This document shows positions 7,449 through 15,220 of a stretch of DNA of 16,854 nucleotides, one piece after another (within the stretch, counting starts at the first letter, position 1; the number at the start of each line of letters is the position of its first letter). The position numbers and the translations under genes were made by a program. Source of the stretch: UBA9547 sp044349205 (GTDB taxonomy: Bacteria > Bacteroidota > Bacteroidia > Cytophagales > UBA9547); contig JBIKRJ010000031.1 in NCBI GenBank assembly GCA_044349205.1, forward strand, positions 1 through 16,854. The letters run 5' to 3'. The notes beneath the pieces are model-generated. The model did not search any database. It was not told the origin of the DNA and was given only the letters and a program-made list of their open reading frames with translations.

Positions 7449-8366
7449 TTGAAATTCGCTATTAGCAAAGAAGTAAAAATTGCCCTGCTCACCATTATTA
7501 CGAGCAGTATGTTGTACACGGGCTTCAATTTTTTAAAAGGTCACGAAGCTTTCTCAAAATCAAACTATTATGCTGCCTATTACCACAATGTAGATGGATT
7601 ATTACCAGGTAATCCGGTTTATTTGAACGGCATGAATGTAGGGCAAGTAAAAGAATTGGAACTCACGCCCGAAAACAAAATTAAAGTGACCTTACAAGTG
7701 CAAGCTAGTATTGAATTGTCGGACAGCACTGTAGCCAAATTGATGGACGGAAGCCTTTTGGGGGGGAAAGAAATCATGTTGAAAATGAAGCCTGGCACCA
7801 AAATATTGGAAGACGGTGCCACCATTCGTTCAGAATTAGAAGTAGGGATGAGCGAAAATTTCATGAACCAAGCAGAACCTATTTTGAAAGGGGTCGATAA
7901 AACATTAGGCAATGTGAACAACGTACTGAATACCGAAAATCAACAAAAAATAAGTCAATTGCTTAGCAATTTAGAGGCCGTAAGTTCTCATTTGAAAGAA
8001 ACCATTATCGAAAATCGGCAATCTCTTTCTTCTACCACGCACAATCTGGACAAACTCACCGCCTCGCTGGTGGAAACCGAAAAAAAACTAAATCCGATCT
8101 TAAATAACCTAAACATTCTTTCCGATTCTTTGAAAGATATGCAGCTGAAGTCGACCGTGATGCAGGTCAACAAAACGGTAGCCGATTTGGACGAAACCAT
8201 CAATAAAATAAACAAAGGCAAAGGAACACTTGGTAAAATGGTGAATGAAGATTCCCTGTACACCCATTTGAACAAAACCATCAAAGACCTTGACGAATTG
8301 TTTCTAGACATGAAGGCTCGACCAAAACGTTATGTTCATTTTTCTGTTTTTGGAAAAAAAGAATAG
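7449..8366 (+). CDS. mlaD: MlaD-like MCE-domain lipid transport protein
   Basis: A single-pass membrane protein with one MCE domain, the substrate-binding part of MlaFEDB-type ABC systems that move phospholipids between the membranes. Counting from 7449, a transmembrane segment covers about residues 10-27 (VKIALLTIITSSMLYTGF). The MCE domain follows at about 37-115, including YHNVDGLLPGNPVYLNGMNV and MDGSLLGGKEIML. A long helical, coiled-coil tail rich in Asn, Leu and Lys runs to near the end. I chose TTG 7449 because it gives the family-typical opening MKFAISKEVKIALLT; upstream TTG codons at 7425 and 7428 would add eight or seven residues that are not family-like. No ATG is available before the membrane segment. 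It follows the amidase gene by about 37 bases and precedes the DUF423 gene by 8. Confidence 0.9.
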   Translation: MKFAISKEVKIALLTIITSSMLYTGFNFLKGHEAFSKSNYYAAYYHNVDGLLPGNPVYLNGMNVGQVKELELTPENKIKVTLQVQASIELSDSTVAKLMDGSLLGGKEIMLKMKPGTKILEDGATIRSELEVGMSENFMNQAEPILKGVDKTLGNVNNVLNTENQQKISQLLSNLEAVSSHLKETIIENRQSLSSTTHNLDKLTASLVETEKKLNPILNNLNILSDSLKDMQLKSTVMQVNKTVADLDETINKINKGKGTLGKMVNEDSLYTHLNKTIKDLDELFLDMKARPKRYVHFSVFGKKE

Positions 8367-8374
8367 CCTTGTAC

Positions 8375-8746
8375 ATGCAAAAAGTATTTCTGATAGTTTC
8401 TGGAATTTCGGGTGCGATTTCGGTGGCAATAGGAGCCTTTGGGGCTCATGGTTTGAAGGCATTTCTTGAGACCAACAACAGAATAGAAACCTTTGAAACA
8501 GCTGTAAAATATCAATTTTACCACACGTTTGCTTTGATGGTAGTTGGATTGCTCATGAATCAATTTACCAACAAATCACTTGAATTGGCAGGTTGGTTTT
8601 TCGTAACTGGAATTTTCATTTTTTCGGGAAGCCTGTACCTACTTTGTGCTAGTGGTATCAAATGGCTGGGCGCAATTACGCCCATTGGTGGCTTGTTTTT
8701 CATTGGTGGCTGGCTAATGCTCGCCTATGCTATGCTAAAATCTTGA
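8375..8746 (+). CDS. DUF423 family membrane protein
   Basis: A small integral membrane protein of about 123 residues from the DUF423 (YgdD/YwdK) family. The family opening is clear: a first helix with SGISGAISVAIGAFGAHGLK, where the GAFGAHGL motif is diagnostic. The segment FETAVKYQFYHTFALM is also characteristic, and three more hydrophobic helices follow, ending near GGWLMLAYAML. The function of the family is unknown. I chose ATG 8375 over the TTG at 8369 because it begins directly at MQKVF. It lies 8 bases after the mlaD stop, so it is probably the last gene of an amidase-mlaD-DUF423 operon, but no functional link to lipid transport is known. Confidence 0.88.
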   Translation: MQKVFLIVSGISGAISVAIGAFGAHGLKAFLETNNRIETFETAVKYQFYHTFALMVVGLLMNQFTNKSLELAGWFFVTGIFIFSGSLYLLCASGIKWLGAITPIGGLFFIGGWLMLAYAMLKS

Positions 8747-8825
8747 CAGGAAAGTCTTGGTTTTTGTACGCTAATCTGCGTTTTTATCATTTCTGCACAC
8801 ATATTTCGTCTATTAACTTTCTAAA

Positions 8826-10130
8826 ATGCTACAACCTGTTCTGAAAAAAATGAATATAAAAGCTTTGAATGAAATGCAGTTAGCTGCCATTCAAGCATTT
8901 AAAGAAAGAAAAGAGGTGTTGCTGCTTTCGCCGACGGGCTCCGGAAAAACCTTGGCATTTTTGCTTCCAATCGTAGAAAAAATGAAAAAAGAAGCGAAAG
9001 GAGTGCAAGCGTTGGTAGTGGCACCATCTCGCGAACTTGCCCTTCAGATAGAACAAGTATTCAAAGAAATGGGGACAGGATTCAAGGTGAATTGCTGTTA
9101 TGGAGGACATAAAGTAAAAACGGAAGAAAATAATTTCAATGAATGTCCTGCCATTTTGATAGGTACACCAGGGCGTTTAGCATTTCATGTGCGTAAACAA
9201 AATTTCGACCCAAATACGGTAAAAATTCTTGTGCTGGACGAGTTCGATAAATCGCTTGAATTTGGATTCCAAAACGACCTTGCGTTTTTGCTCGAAAAAT
9301 TGGAAAATGTGGAAAAGAAAGTACTTACCTCGGCTACGCAAAGCATTGAAATCCCAGCTTTTGTTGGTGTAGAAAAACTATTTGAAGTCAACTTTTTGGA
9401 AGATAAAATTCCCGATAAGTTGAAATTTAAAGCCATCTATTCGTCTGAAAATGATAAACTTGAAGCATTGGTGAGGTTAATTTCAAGTTTAGGCAACAAA
9501 GTGATGCTTGTTTTTTGCAACCATCGCGATGCTGTGGAAAGAATAAGTGAATTGCTAAGAAGGCAGGAAGTGGTCCACGACATTTTTCATGGAAAAATGG
9601 AACAGCAAGACCGCGAGAGAACGTTGATAAAACTGCGAAACGGAAGCAATCATTTGCTCATCTCCACCGATTTGGCTTCCAGGGGTTTGGACATTCCAGA
9701 AGTGGAATATGTGATTCACTATCAGTTGCCTACCAACGAAAGTGCTTTTGTGCATCGAAATGGACGAACGGCGCGTATGCACGCCAAGGGAACTGCATAT
9801 TTTATTTTGCGTCACGACGAACCGCTGCCTTCTTATTTGATCGAAAAACCTGAAATAGAGGAACTTCCTGAACAAACTACATTGCCAGCTCTTACCGAAT
9901 GGGAAACACTATACATAAGCGGGGGTAAAAAAGAAAAAATAAACAAATTCGACATAGTGGGATTGCTTTTGCAAAAAGGGGGATTACAAAAAGACGAGTT
10001 GGGGAAAATCGAGGTTTTAGACCATGTTTCCTATGCCGCCATAAAGCGCGACAAAATTCGTGGACTTATTAAAATACTGAAAACAGAGAAGCTGAAGAAA
10101 AATCCTGTAAAATTTGATGTGGCTAGATAA
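8826..10130 (+). CDS. DEAD-box RNA helicase, DbpA-like
   Basis: A 434-residue ATP-dependent RNA helicase with both RecA-like lobes. Visible motifs are: Q-motif region around NEMQLAAIQA (15-24), motif I SPTGSGKT (35-42), Ia APSRELALQ (66-74), GG at 93-94, Ib TPGR (114-117), motif II DEFD (138-141), III SAT (169-171), IV VFCNHRDA (229-236), V STDLASRGLDIP (280-291) and VI HRNGRTAR (310-317). The linker leads to a C-terminal domain at about 372-434 (KFDIVGLLLQKGGL, then DELGKIEV) that fits the DbpA/CsdA RNA-binding domain, which in E. coli DbpA recognises a 23S rRNA hairpin. Motif II has Phe for Ala, an unusual but still acidic DExD core. A role in ribosome assembly is inferred. Its 3' end overlaps the convergent mlaE gene by 8 bases. 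Confidence 0.92.
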   Translation: MLQPVLKKMNIKALNEMQLAAIQAFKERKEVLLLSPTGSGKTLAFLLPIVEKMKKEAKGVQALVVAPSRELALQIEQVFKEMGTGFKVNCCYGGHKVKTEENNFNECPAILIGTPGRLAFHVRKQNFDPNTVKILVLDEFDKSLEFGFQNDLAFLLEKLENVEKKVLTSATQSIEIPAFVGVEKLFEVNFLEDKIPDKLKFKAIYSSENDKLEALVRLISSLGNKVMLVFCNHRDAVERISELLRRQEVVHDIFHGKMEQQDRERTLIKLRNGSNHLLISTDLASRGLDIPEVEYVIHYQLPTNESAFVHRNGRTARMHAKGTAYFILRHDEPLPSYLIEKPEIEELPEQTTLPALTEWETLYISGGKKEKINKFDIVGLLLQKGGLQKDELGKIEVLDHVSYAAIKRDKIRGLIKILKTEKLKKNPVKFDVAR

Positions 10131-10863
10131 ATAGCTCAGCAACCAAATAATCGGCGGCTAACAAAGAAAGACAACTTGTGGTAAGGGCTTTAGTAATCGA
10201 TTCGCCTACTTCGAGTGCGCCACCAGAAGTCATGTAGCCATAATAAGCTGAAATAGAAGAAATTAAATAACCAAAAACAAATGATTTAATGACGGTAACG
10301 ACCACATTCATGTCGCGAAAGCCAGAACGAAGGCCGTAAGTGAAATCGGCATCAGAAACCACTTGCGCCACATGCACCCCAATCAATTGTCCACTGAAAA
10401 TGGTGAGGTACCCAGCCAGCACTACCAGCATAGGAAAGGTGATGACACAGGCAATGATCTTTGGCAAAGCCAAATATGAGGCCGAATTGATGCCCATCAC
10501 TTCCAAGGCATCTATTTGTTCGGTAATGCGCATAGTACCTATGCCACCGGCTATGGCCGAACCTACTTTACCCGCCAAAATCAAACAGGTAAGGGTAGGA
10601 GCCATCTCCAAAATAGTCATGTCGCGCACAATAGTACCAATGATGAATTTCGGTACAAATGGGCCTGCAAGGTTGGCGGCAGTTTGAATTACTGTAACCG
10701 CACCCAAAAACAAAGACACTACCGCAATGATAAAAACAGAACCCACTCCCAAACTAATGCACTCGTCTAGAATCAACCTCAAGTAAATCCTGAATTTCTC
10801 CCTATTCACAAAAAGACTTTGAATAAATAAGATGTAGGAGCCTAAATTCTGGAGCAGTTTCAT
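10123..10863 (-). CDS. mlaE: MlaE/YrbE-type ABC transporter permease
   Basis: A 246-residue polytopic inner-membrane protein of the MlaE family, the permease of the MlaFEDB phospholipid transporter. Five or so hydrophobic segments are visible (about 45-65, 85-105, 135-160, 190-212, 225-244). The family signature EQIDALEVMGINSASYL sits at about 114-130, in the cytoplasmic coupling loop that contacts the MlaF ATPase, and LAGKVGSAIAGGIGTMR precedes it. ATG at 10861-10863 is the start. MlaE normally lies next to mlaF, but here the downstream neighbour is the convergent helicase and the upstream neighbour a dehydrogenase on the other strand, so the ATPase must be encoded elsewhere. MlaD is about 1.8 kb away on the opposite strand and may be the partner subunit. 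Confidence 0.92.
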   Translation of the reverse strand: MKLLQNLGSYILFIQSLFVNREKFRIYLRLILDECISLGVGSVFIIAVVSLFLGAVTVIQTAANLAGPFVPKFIIGTIVRDMTILEMAPTLTCLILAGKVGSAIAGGIGTMRITEQIDALEVMGINSASYLALPKIIACVITFPMLVVLAGYLTIFSGQLIGVHVAQVVSDADFTYGLRSGFRDMNVVVTVIKSFVFGYLISSISAYYGYMTSGGALEVGESITKALTTSCLSLLAADYLVAELFI

Positions 10864-10955
10864 GCTGATTTGTTCTTTTTTCTGTTTAAAAAACTAAACT
10901 TAGCGATTAAAATGGTTTGGTTGAAATTTGAGTAAAAATAGAGGGGCTAAGCGAT

Positions 10956-11666
10956 ATGGAAAAAAAATGGATAATAGTGACAGGCGGTACAAAAGGCATT
11001 GGGCTCGCTATACTCGAGACGTTCATGCAGGAAGGTTTCAATGCCATAACCTGTGCCAGAAATGGGGTAGACCTCGAAAACTTGAAATTGAAATTTGAAA
11101 AAAGATTTCCCAACCAAGATATTCTAACCTTTGTTGCCGACCTTTCAAAAAAATCAGATTGCAAGCATTTTGGCGATTTTGTAAAAAGTAAAATTGCTCG
11201 GTTGGATGTGATGGTCAATAATTCAGGATTGTTCACTCCTGGCCAAATTCACCAAGAAGAAGAGGGGGTTTTTGAAAAAATCATGGAAACCAATTTGTAC
11301 AGTGCTTATCACATCACGCGCGCGCTTTTGTCTGTTATGCTAGCGCAGAAATCGGGTCATGTGTTCAATATGTGTTCTATCGCAAGCATTACGCCCTATG
11401 CCAATGGCGGCTCTTACTGCATTTCAAAATATGCGCTTTTGGGTATGACCAAAGTTTTGAGAGAGGAAATGAAGCCGTGCGGTATTAGAGTTACAGCCGT
11501 GTTGCCAGGTGCTACACGTACTTCTAGCTGGGAAGGAGTGAACTTGCCTGAAGAACGATTCATGAAACCATCGGATGTGGCTCAAGCTGTATTATCTTGT
11601 TGGAAACTAAGTGATTGTACAGTGGTAGAAGAACTTATACTTAGACCACAGTTGGGAGACATTTAG
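10956..11666 (+). CDS. Short-chain dehydrogenase/reductase (SDR)
   Basis: A 236-residue classical SDR oxidoreductase using NAD(P)H. The Rossmann nucleotide motif TGGTKGIG (TGxxxGIG) is at residues 9-16, and NNSG (88-91) stabilises the central sheet. The catalytic set is Asn113, Ser141, Tyr154 and Lys158 (SYCISK), with normal spacing. ADLS near 61-64 contacts the adenine. The C-terminal substrate region is short, and PGATRTSSW (184-192) replaces the usual PGxVxT, so the substrate cannot be predicted. The nearest general type is the 3-ketoacyl-ACP or sepiapterin reductase-like group. Arg35, in the CARN segment after the second strand, hints at NADP preference. ATG start; the gene is monocistronic, divergent from mlaE and convergent with the adenosyltransferase gene with a 5-base gap. 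Confidence 0.9.
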   Translation: MEKKWIIVTGGTKGIGLAILETFMQEGFNAITCARNGVDLENLKLKFEKRFPNQDILTFVADLSKKSDCKHFGDFVKSKIARLDVMVNNSGLFTPGQIHQEEEGVFEKIMETNLYSAYHITRALLSVMLAQKSGHVFNMCSIASITPYANGGSYCISKYALLGMTKVLREEMKPCGIRVTAVLPGATRTSSWEGVNLPEERFMKPSDVAQAVLSCWKLSDCTVVEELILRPQLGDI

Positions 11667-11671
11667 CGGAA

Positions 11672-12211
11672 TTAGGATTGCCAAATAACTTCTTGCGCCA
11701 ACAGGTTTTGGGACATTTTGCGTGCCAAAACAAATAAGTAATCGGAAAGGCGATTTAAATACGGAACTATGAGTTCGGGTATTTGGCTCGTTTCTTGCAC
11801 TTTCACTACATTTCGTTCGGCTCGGCGACATACACACCGGGCTATGTGGCAAAAGGCAACCTCTCGATGACCGCCAGGCAAAATGAAATGACGCAGAGGC
11901 GGAAGACTTTCTGTCATCTCGTCTATTTCAACTTCTAAAGCAGTTATATCATCGGTTTTTAATTTGGGAAGGTATTCGGGTGTCTTTCCTTCAATCGCCA
12001 ACTGCGATCCCAAGTTGAACAATATGTGTTGTTGTTTGGTCAGAAAGTCTTGATAATCCTTGTTTATGGAATAAGAAGCCAATAATCCGATGTAGGAGTT
12101 TAACTCGTCGATAGTCCCAAAAGCTTCAATGCGCTCGTGGGATTTGGATACTTTTTGTCCACCAAGTAGTGAAGTTTCGCCTTCGTCACCCGTTTTTGTG
12201 TAAATTTTCAT
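11672..12211 (-). CDS. Cob(I)alamin adenosyltransferase, PduO type
   Basis: A 179-residue enzyme that transfers adenosyl from ATP to cob(I)alamin to make adenosylcobalamin, the cofactor of enzymes such as methylmalonyl-CoA mutase. Family blocks are complete: the N-terminal ATP-binding TKTGDEGETSLLGG (5-18), RIEAFGTIDELNSYIGL (27-43), FILPGG (109-114), HIARCVCRRAER (122-133) carrying the ATP-contacting Arg residues, and YLNRLSDYLFVLAR (151-164). Length is typical for the trimeric PduO/MMAB class. Its ATG directly abuts the TAA of the peroxiredoxin gene upstream, so translational coupling in one operon is likely. The presence of this gene suggests the organism uses B12-dependent metabolism, but no B12-dependent enzyme or B12 riboswitch is visible in the window. 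Confidence 0.94.
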   Translation of the reverse strand: MKIYTKTGDEGETSLLGGQKVSKSHERIEAFGTIDELNSYIGLLASYSINKDYQDFLTKQQHILFNLGSQLAIEGKTPEYLPKLKTDDITALEVEIDEMTESLPPLRHFILPGGHREVAFCHIARCVCRRAERNVVKVQETSQIPELIVPYLNRLSDYLFVLARKMSQNLLAQEVIWQS

Positions 12212-12658
12212 TTAACCTAATATTTGGGCTGTGTGCTGTTTGGTATTTACCTTTTCGATAATGTTGGTGATAATTCCCTTTTCGTCAATTAAAAAAGTGG
12301 TTCGGGCTGTGCCCATGTATTTTTTACCATACATGCTTTTTTCTACCCAACATCCATAGGCTTCTACTATTTTTTTGTCGGTATCGGCAATGAGGGTGAA
12401 AGGCAATGAAAATTTTTGAATAAATTTTTGATGCGATTTCTCATCGTCTATGCTTATTCCTAACACTTCATACCCCGCTTTTTTCAAACTCGAAATATTG
12501 TCTCGCAAATCGCAGGCTTGGTCGGTACAGCCGGGTGTATTGTCTTTTGGATAAAAGTAGAGGACTACCTTTTTGCCTTTAAAATTGTCCAAACTTATGT
12601 TTTTGCCCTCTTGGTCTTTACCTTGAAATTCAGGCGCTTTGTCTCCGATTTTTAACAT
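12212..12658 (-). CDS. bcp: Thioredoxin-dependent thiol peroxidase (Bcp/PrxQ peroxiredoxin)
   Basis: A 148-residue atypical two-cysteine peroxiredoxin that reduces hydrogen peroxide and organic hydroperoxides and is recycled by thioredoxin. The active site YPKDNTPGCTDQACDLRD gives the peroxidatic Cys44 within the PxxxTPGC motif and a likely resolving Cys49, the spacing of the E. coli Bcp class. The opening KIGDKAPEF is the classical peroxiredoxin start. GISIDDEKSHQKFIQKF and TARTTFLIDEKG, with the conserved Arg before the last strand, complete the fold. ATG start. It lies 42 bases after the M23 peptidase gene and directly abuts the adenosyltransferase gene, so all three could be co-transcribed; no clear separate promoter is seen in the 42-base gap. 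Confidence 0.95.
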   Translation of the reverse strand: MLKIGDKAPEFQGKDQEGKNISLDNFKGKKVVLYFYPKDNTPGCTDQACDLRDNISSLKKAGYEVLGISIDDEKSHQKFIQKFSLPFTLIADTDKKIVEAYGCWVEKSMYGKKYMGTARTTFLIDEKGIITNIIEKVNTKQHTAQILG

Positions 12659-12700
12659 TTCTTTCGTATTTTAATTAATAGTTCGGGTGGTACTGATTGC

Positions 12701-14593
12701 TTACTTCAATTTTGCTTTCAGTTCGGCCTCGTTTCCGCATTTATCTACCACCTTTATCAATAACTCACCATGCAAGGGAATGTTTGATAATTCGGTATTT
12801 GTCCAAAACAAACTTTTTTTATGTTCGTAGTAAAAAAGCACCCATTGTCCATTTATAAAGCCATTGAATGACTTTATGCCCGACAAATTGTCTTTCACTA
12901 CCAACTGAATTAGCTTTCTGTTTTTCTTTGTTAGTTTGATGACAGGAGATTTGTCGTCCTTTTTTATCATGAACTTTCCTAGATGTTTTGTCTTGAAATC
13001 GATGATGTTATTTTTCCAAGTACCACCCAAATAGCGATATCCAGCGCTGGTATTGTATGCAGAAAATTTATCGGTATTTTTTATTAAGCCTTTGGTATTC
13101 AGGGACAAATAAACGTAAGATGAAAGCGGCACAAAGGGGTCATGTACATCGAAACTCAGACTGCTGCTGTCTTTGGAGAGTGTGAAATCTGTTTTTGTTT
13201 TCAAATAAAGAGTGTCGAAAATGGATTGTTTAGGAAAGTGAATGTCCAGAAGCAGATTGGTATGTTTGCTCACCTTGCCCGGATGTATCAAATCTGTAAA
13301 GGAAAATCTTTCCACATATTGGCCTATCATTAGCGAATCGGGCAAACCGTTTCTCAAATCCCATACAAACACAGCATGGTTGCCACTTCTGTATAGTGAT
13401 TTTTGCTCCAATATTTTCTTTTTCAAGAAAATACGCGCGTTTTCGTCCAATAATTTACGGTCGTTCACAATTACTTTTAGAAAATTTTCTTCGTGTTCGT
13501 GCCAAATGGTTTTTGGGTAATGTGGAATGTTGGCCACCACTTCGGGTAAGCCACCTTTTAAGTCAAATTCCAACACCGATTTGTTTTGGTTAGCATCCGA
13601 CACTTGCACTTTAACTTTGTGTATCAAAGTATCTTTAATCAAGAGCCTGCCATTCAATTTGTTGGGGTAATTGTCCAAACGATTGCCGTCGGCTTTGTAA
13701 CAACGCTGAAAATGGTTCCCTTTTTTCTTCAAAGTCTCGTAATCTTGATGGATGTTGATGTGGTGACTGTCGTCGTAGTGAAACTTGTCCATGTTATAAT
13801 GGAATATTTCTTTGTCGTCCACAAACAATTCAATTTTCGAAATTCCGTTCAAATGCCCGGTACCATTTTGCTTATCGTTAGCTACAATTTCGATTCCAAT
13901 ACCACCTTTTGTATGAAATTTTTTCGGAATATGATAGCGGCCCTTTTTGCCTAATACAGGAGTTTCAAAACGAGCAAATTGTCCGTTTATGCGGCTATCT
14001 ATGTGCAAAGGCCTCAAAGCCATTTTGGTTATGATGGGTGGTACATTGTCGGTAATTTCCTTGAATCCGCCAAAATAAAGGGGGTTGTAAAGATTATTTG
14101 AAGTATCGCGCACTTCGAAATGCAAATGGGGCCCACCTGAAGAACCCGTGTTGCCCGAATAAGCGATTATTTGACCTCTGACCACAGGAAAACGATATGG
14201 CCTTGGTGTTTCTTCTATTTCAAAGGTTTTTTTTCGGTATTGCATCTCTTTGATGTATTTGGAAAGCTCGTAATTGAGTTTTTCTAAATGAGCATATACC
14301 GTTACATAACCGCTTGGATGTGTGACGAATAGCACATTTCCATAACCAAATGTTGACATGACGATACGGCTTATATAGCCATCGGCAGAAGCATATACTG
14401 GCAACCCGGTGCGCGAATCGGTTTTGATGTCTAATCCGCCATGAAAATGGTTTGAACGCAGTTCACCAAAATTGCCCGACAATAGGTTTTTTTTACCCGG
14501 TTTTATGGGGAAAGAAAAGGTGTCAGTTGAGATTTTTTGAGCAAATGAAAAGCCATGCACAAGCAATGAGAAAAACAAAAAAGACCACTTCAT
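12701..14593 (-). CDS. M23 (LytM-type) metallopeptidase with long C-terminal extension
   Basis: A 630-residue secreted zinc peptidase, probably acting on peptidoglycan cross-bridges or stem peptides. A signal peptide ends at about FSFA-Q (residues 18-19). The M23 domain lies at about 30-175. The zinc ligands are His51 and Asp55 (HGGLD) plus His158 in the GPHLHFE motif, and His102 (VYAHLEKL) and His156 are the likely catalytic pair. The site looks intact. The domain is interrupted by an insert at about 105-135 rich in Lys and Glu. The remaining 450 residues are unrecognised; they look beta-rich, with Ig-like spacing, and may bind the wall or a partner. The ATG is divergent from the MerR gene, with 130 bases between. 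Downstream are bcp and the adenosyltransferase gene on the same strand. Confidence 0.9.
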   Translation of the reverse strand: MKWSFLFFSLLVHGFSFAQKISTDTFSFPIKPGKKNLLSGNFGELRSNHFHGGLDIKTDSRTGLPVYASADGYISRIVMSTFGYGNVLFVTHPSGYVTVYAHLEKLNYELSKYIKEMQYRKKTFEIEETPRPYRFPVVRGQIIAYSGNTGSSGGPHLHFEVRDTSNNLYNPLYFGGFKEITDNVPPIITKMALRPLHIDSRINGQFARFETPVLGKKGRYHIPKKFHTKGGIGIEIVANDKQNGTGHLNGISKIELFVDDKEIFHYNMDKFHYDDSHHINIHQDYETLKKKGNHFQRCYKADGNRLDNYPNKLNGRLLIKDTLIHKVKVQVSDANQNKSVLEFDLKGGLPEVVANIPHYPKTIWHEHEENFLKVIVNDRKLLDENARIFLKKKILEQKSLYRSGNHAVFVWDLRNGLPDSLMIGQYVERFSFTDLIHPGKVSKHTNLLLDIHFPKQSIFDTLYLKTKTDFTLSKDSSSLSFDVHDPFVPLSSYVYLSLNTKGLIKNTDKFSAYNTSAGYRYLGGTWKNNIIDFKTKHLGKFMIKKDDKSPVIKLTKKNRKLIQLVVKDNLSGIKSFNGFINGQWVLFYYEHKKSLFWTNTELSNIPLHGELLIKVVDKCGNEAELKAKLK

Positions 14594-14723
14594 ACCGAAC
14601 GAAAACTATTTTGGTTTAAAACTAAGCAAGAATACTTATCGTACACTTAAAAAGATTTTTTAGTTCTTAATTTAACTCTTTAATTTTAGGCCTGTAATTT
14701 TTTGATAAACAAGAATAAAACCA

Positions 14724-15062
14724 ATGCCGTATAAACCTAAACAAATTGAAAAACTTTACTACAGCATCAGTGAGGTTTCGAAAATGTTTTCGGTTGCACC
14801 CTCGTTGATTCGTTTTTGGGAAAGTGAATTTGATTGTTTGAAACCCAAAAAAAACAATAATGGAAATAGGCAGTTTACCAAAGCAGACATAAACCAATTG
14901 AGGCTCATACATCATTTGGTGAAAAAAAAGGGATATACTTTGGCTGGCGCCAAAGAAGTTTTGAAATCGGGCAATAGCAAACCACAAAGCAATATGGAAG
15001 TGGTAAACGCGTTGGAAAAAGTAAAAGAGTTTTTGTTGGAATTGAAAAAAAACTTAGGATAA
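14724..15062 (+). CDS. MerR-family transcriptional regulator
   Basis: A 112-residue DNA-binding protein. The MerR winged helix-turn-helix opens at residues 12-31 (YYSISEVSKMFSVAPSLIRF), with the typical RFWESEF after the recognition helix. The wing carries NGNRQFTKADI (46-56). A second helical pair follows (LRLIHHLVKKKGYTLAGAKEVL), and a short C-terminal helix at 92-112 would form the antiparallel dimer coil. There is no effector domain and no conserved Cys set, so metal or drug sensing is not indicated. ATG start. It is divergent from the M23 peptidase gene across 130 AT-rich bases and may control that gene or itself, but no operator palindrome with the usual spaced -35/-10 arrangement is evident. 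Confidence 0.88.
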   Translation: MPYKPKQIEKLYYSISEVSKMFSVAPSLIRFWESEFDCLKPKKNNNGNRQFTKADINQLRLIHHLVKKKGYTLAGAKEVLKSGNSKPQSNMEVVNALEKVKEFLLELKKNLG

Positions 15063-15097
15063 TTTATACATTTTTTCCTTTTATTCTGATTTACATA

Positions 15098-15105
15098 TAC
15101 TTTTG
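15098..15105 (+). promoter_or_regulatory. Putative -7 promoter box upstream of the Cas6-family gene
   Basis: TACTTTTG is an exact TAnnTTTG match. Transcription would start near 15112 and give a leader of about 155 bases. No TTG stands at the usual upstream distance, so the match is weak on its own. Confidence 0.35.
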
Positions 15106-15138
15106 ATGTCTTGTTTTAAAAAAAAGGTTGTCTTAATT

Positions 15139-15146
15139 TAGTTTTG
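15139..15146 (+). promoter_or_regulatory. Second putative -7 promoter box upstream of the Cas6-family gene
   Basis: TAGTTTTG is an exact TAnnTTTG match. A transcript would start near 15153, leaving a leader of about 115 bases. The nearest upstream TTG elements (15111-15113 and 15128-15130) are badly spaced at 25 and 8 bases, so confidence is low. Confidence 0.33.
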
Positions 15147-15220
15147 AATCTTTAAGAAATACGAAAGTAAATCGCTTAAAAGGCTCAAAACAGACAATTT
15201 CTAATCTAAATAACTAACAT

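Noticed and set aside
12659..12700. Separate promoter or cobalamin riboswitch for bcp and the adenosyltransferase gene
   Set aside because: The gap is only 42 bases, has no -7 consensus and is far too short for a B12 riboswitch.
14594..14723. MerR-type operator or strong promoter between the M23 and MerR genes
   Set aside because: Only imperfect -7 matches (for example reverse of 14601-14608) and no convincing palindrome were found.
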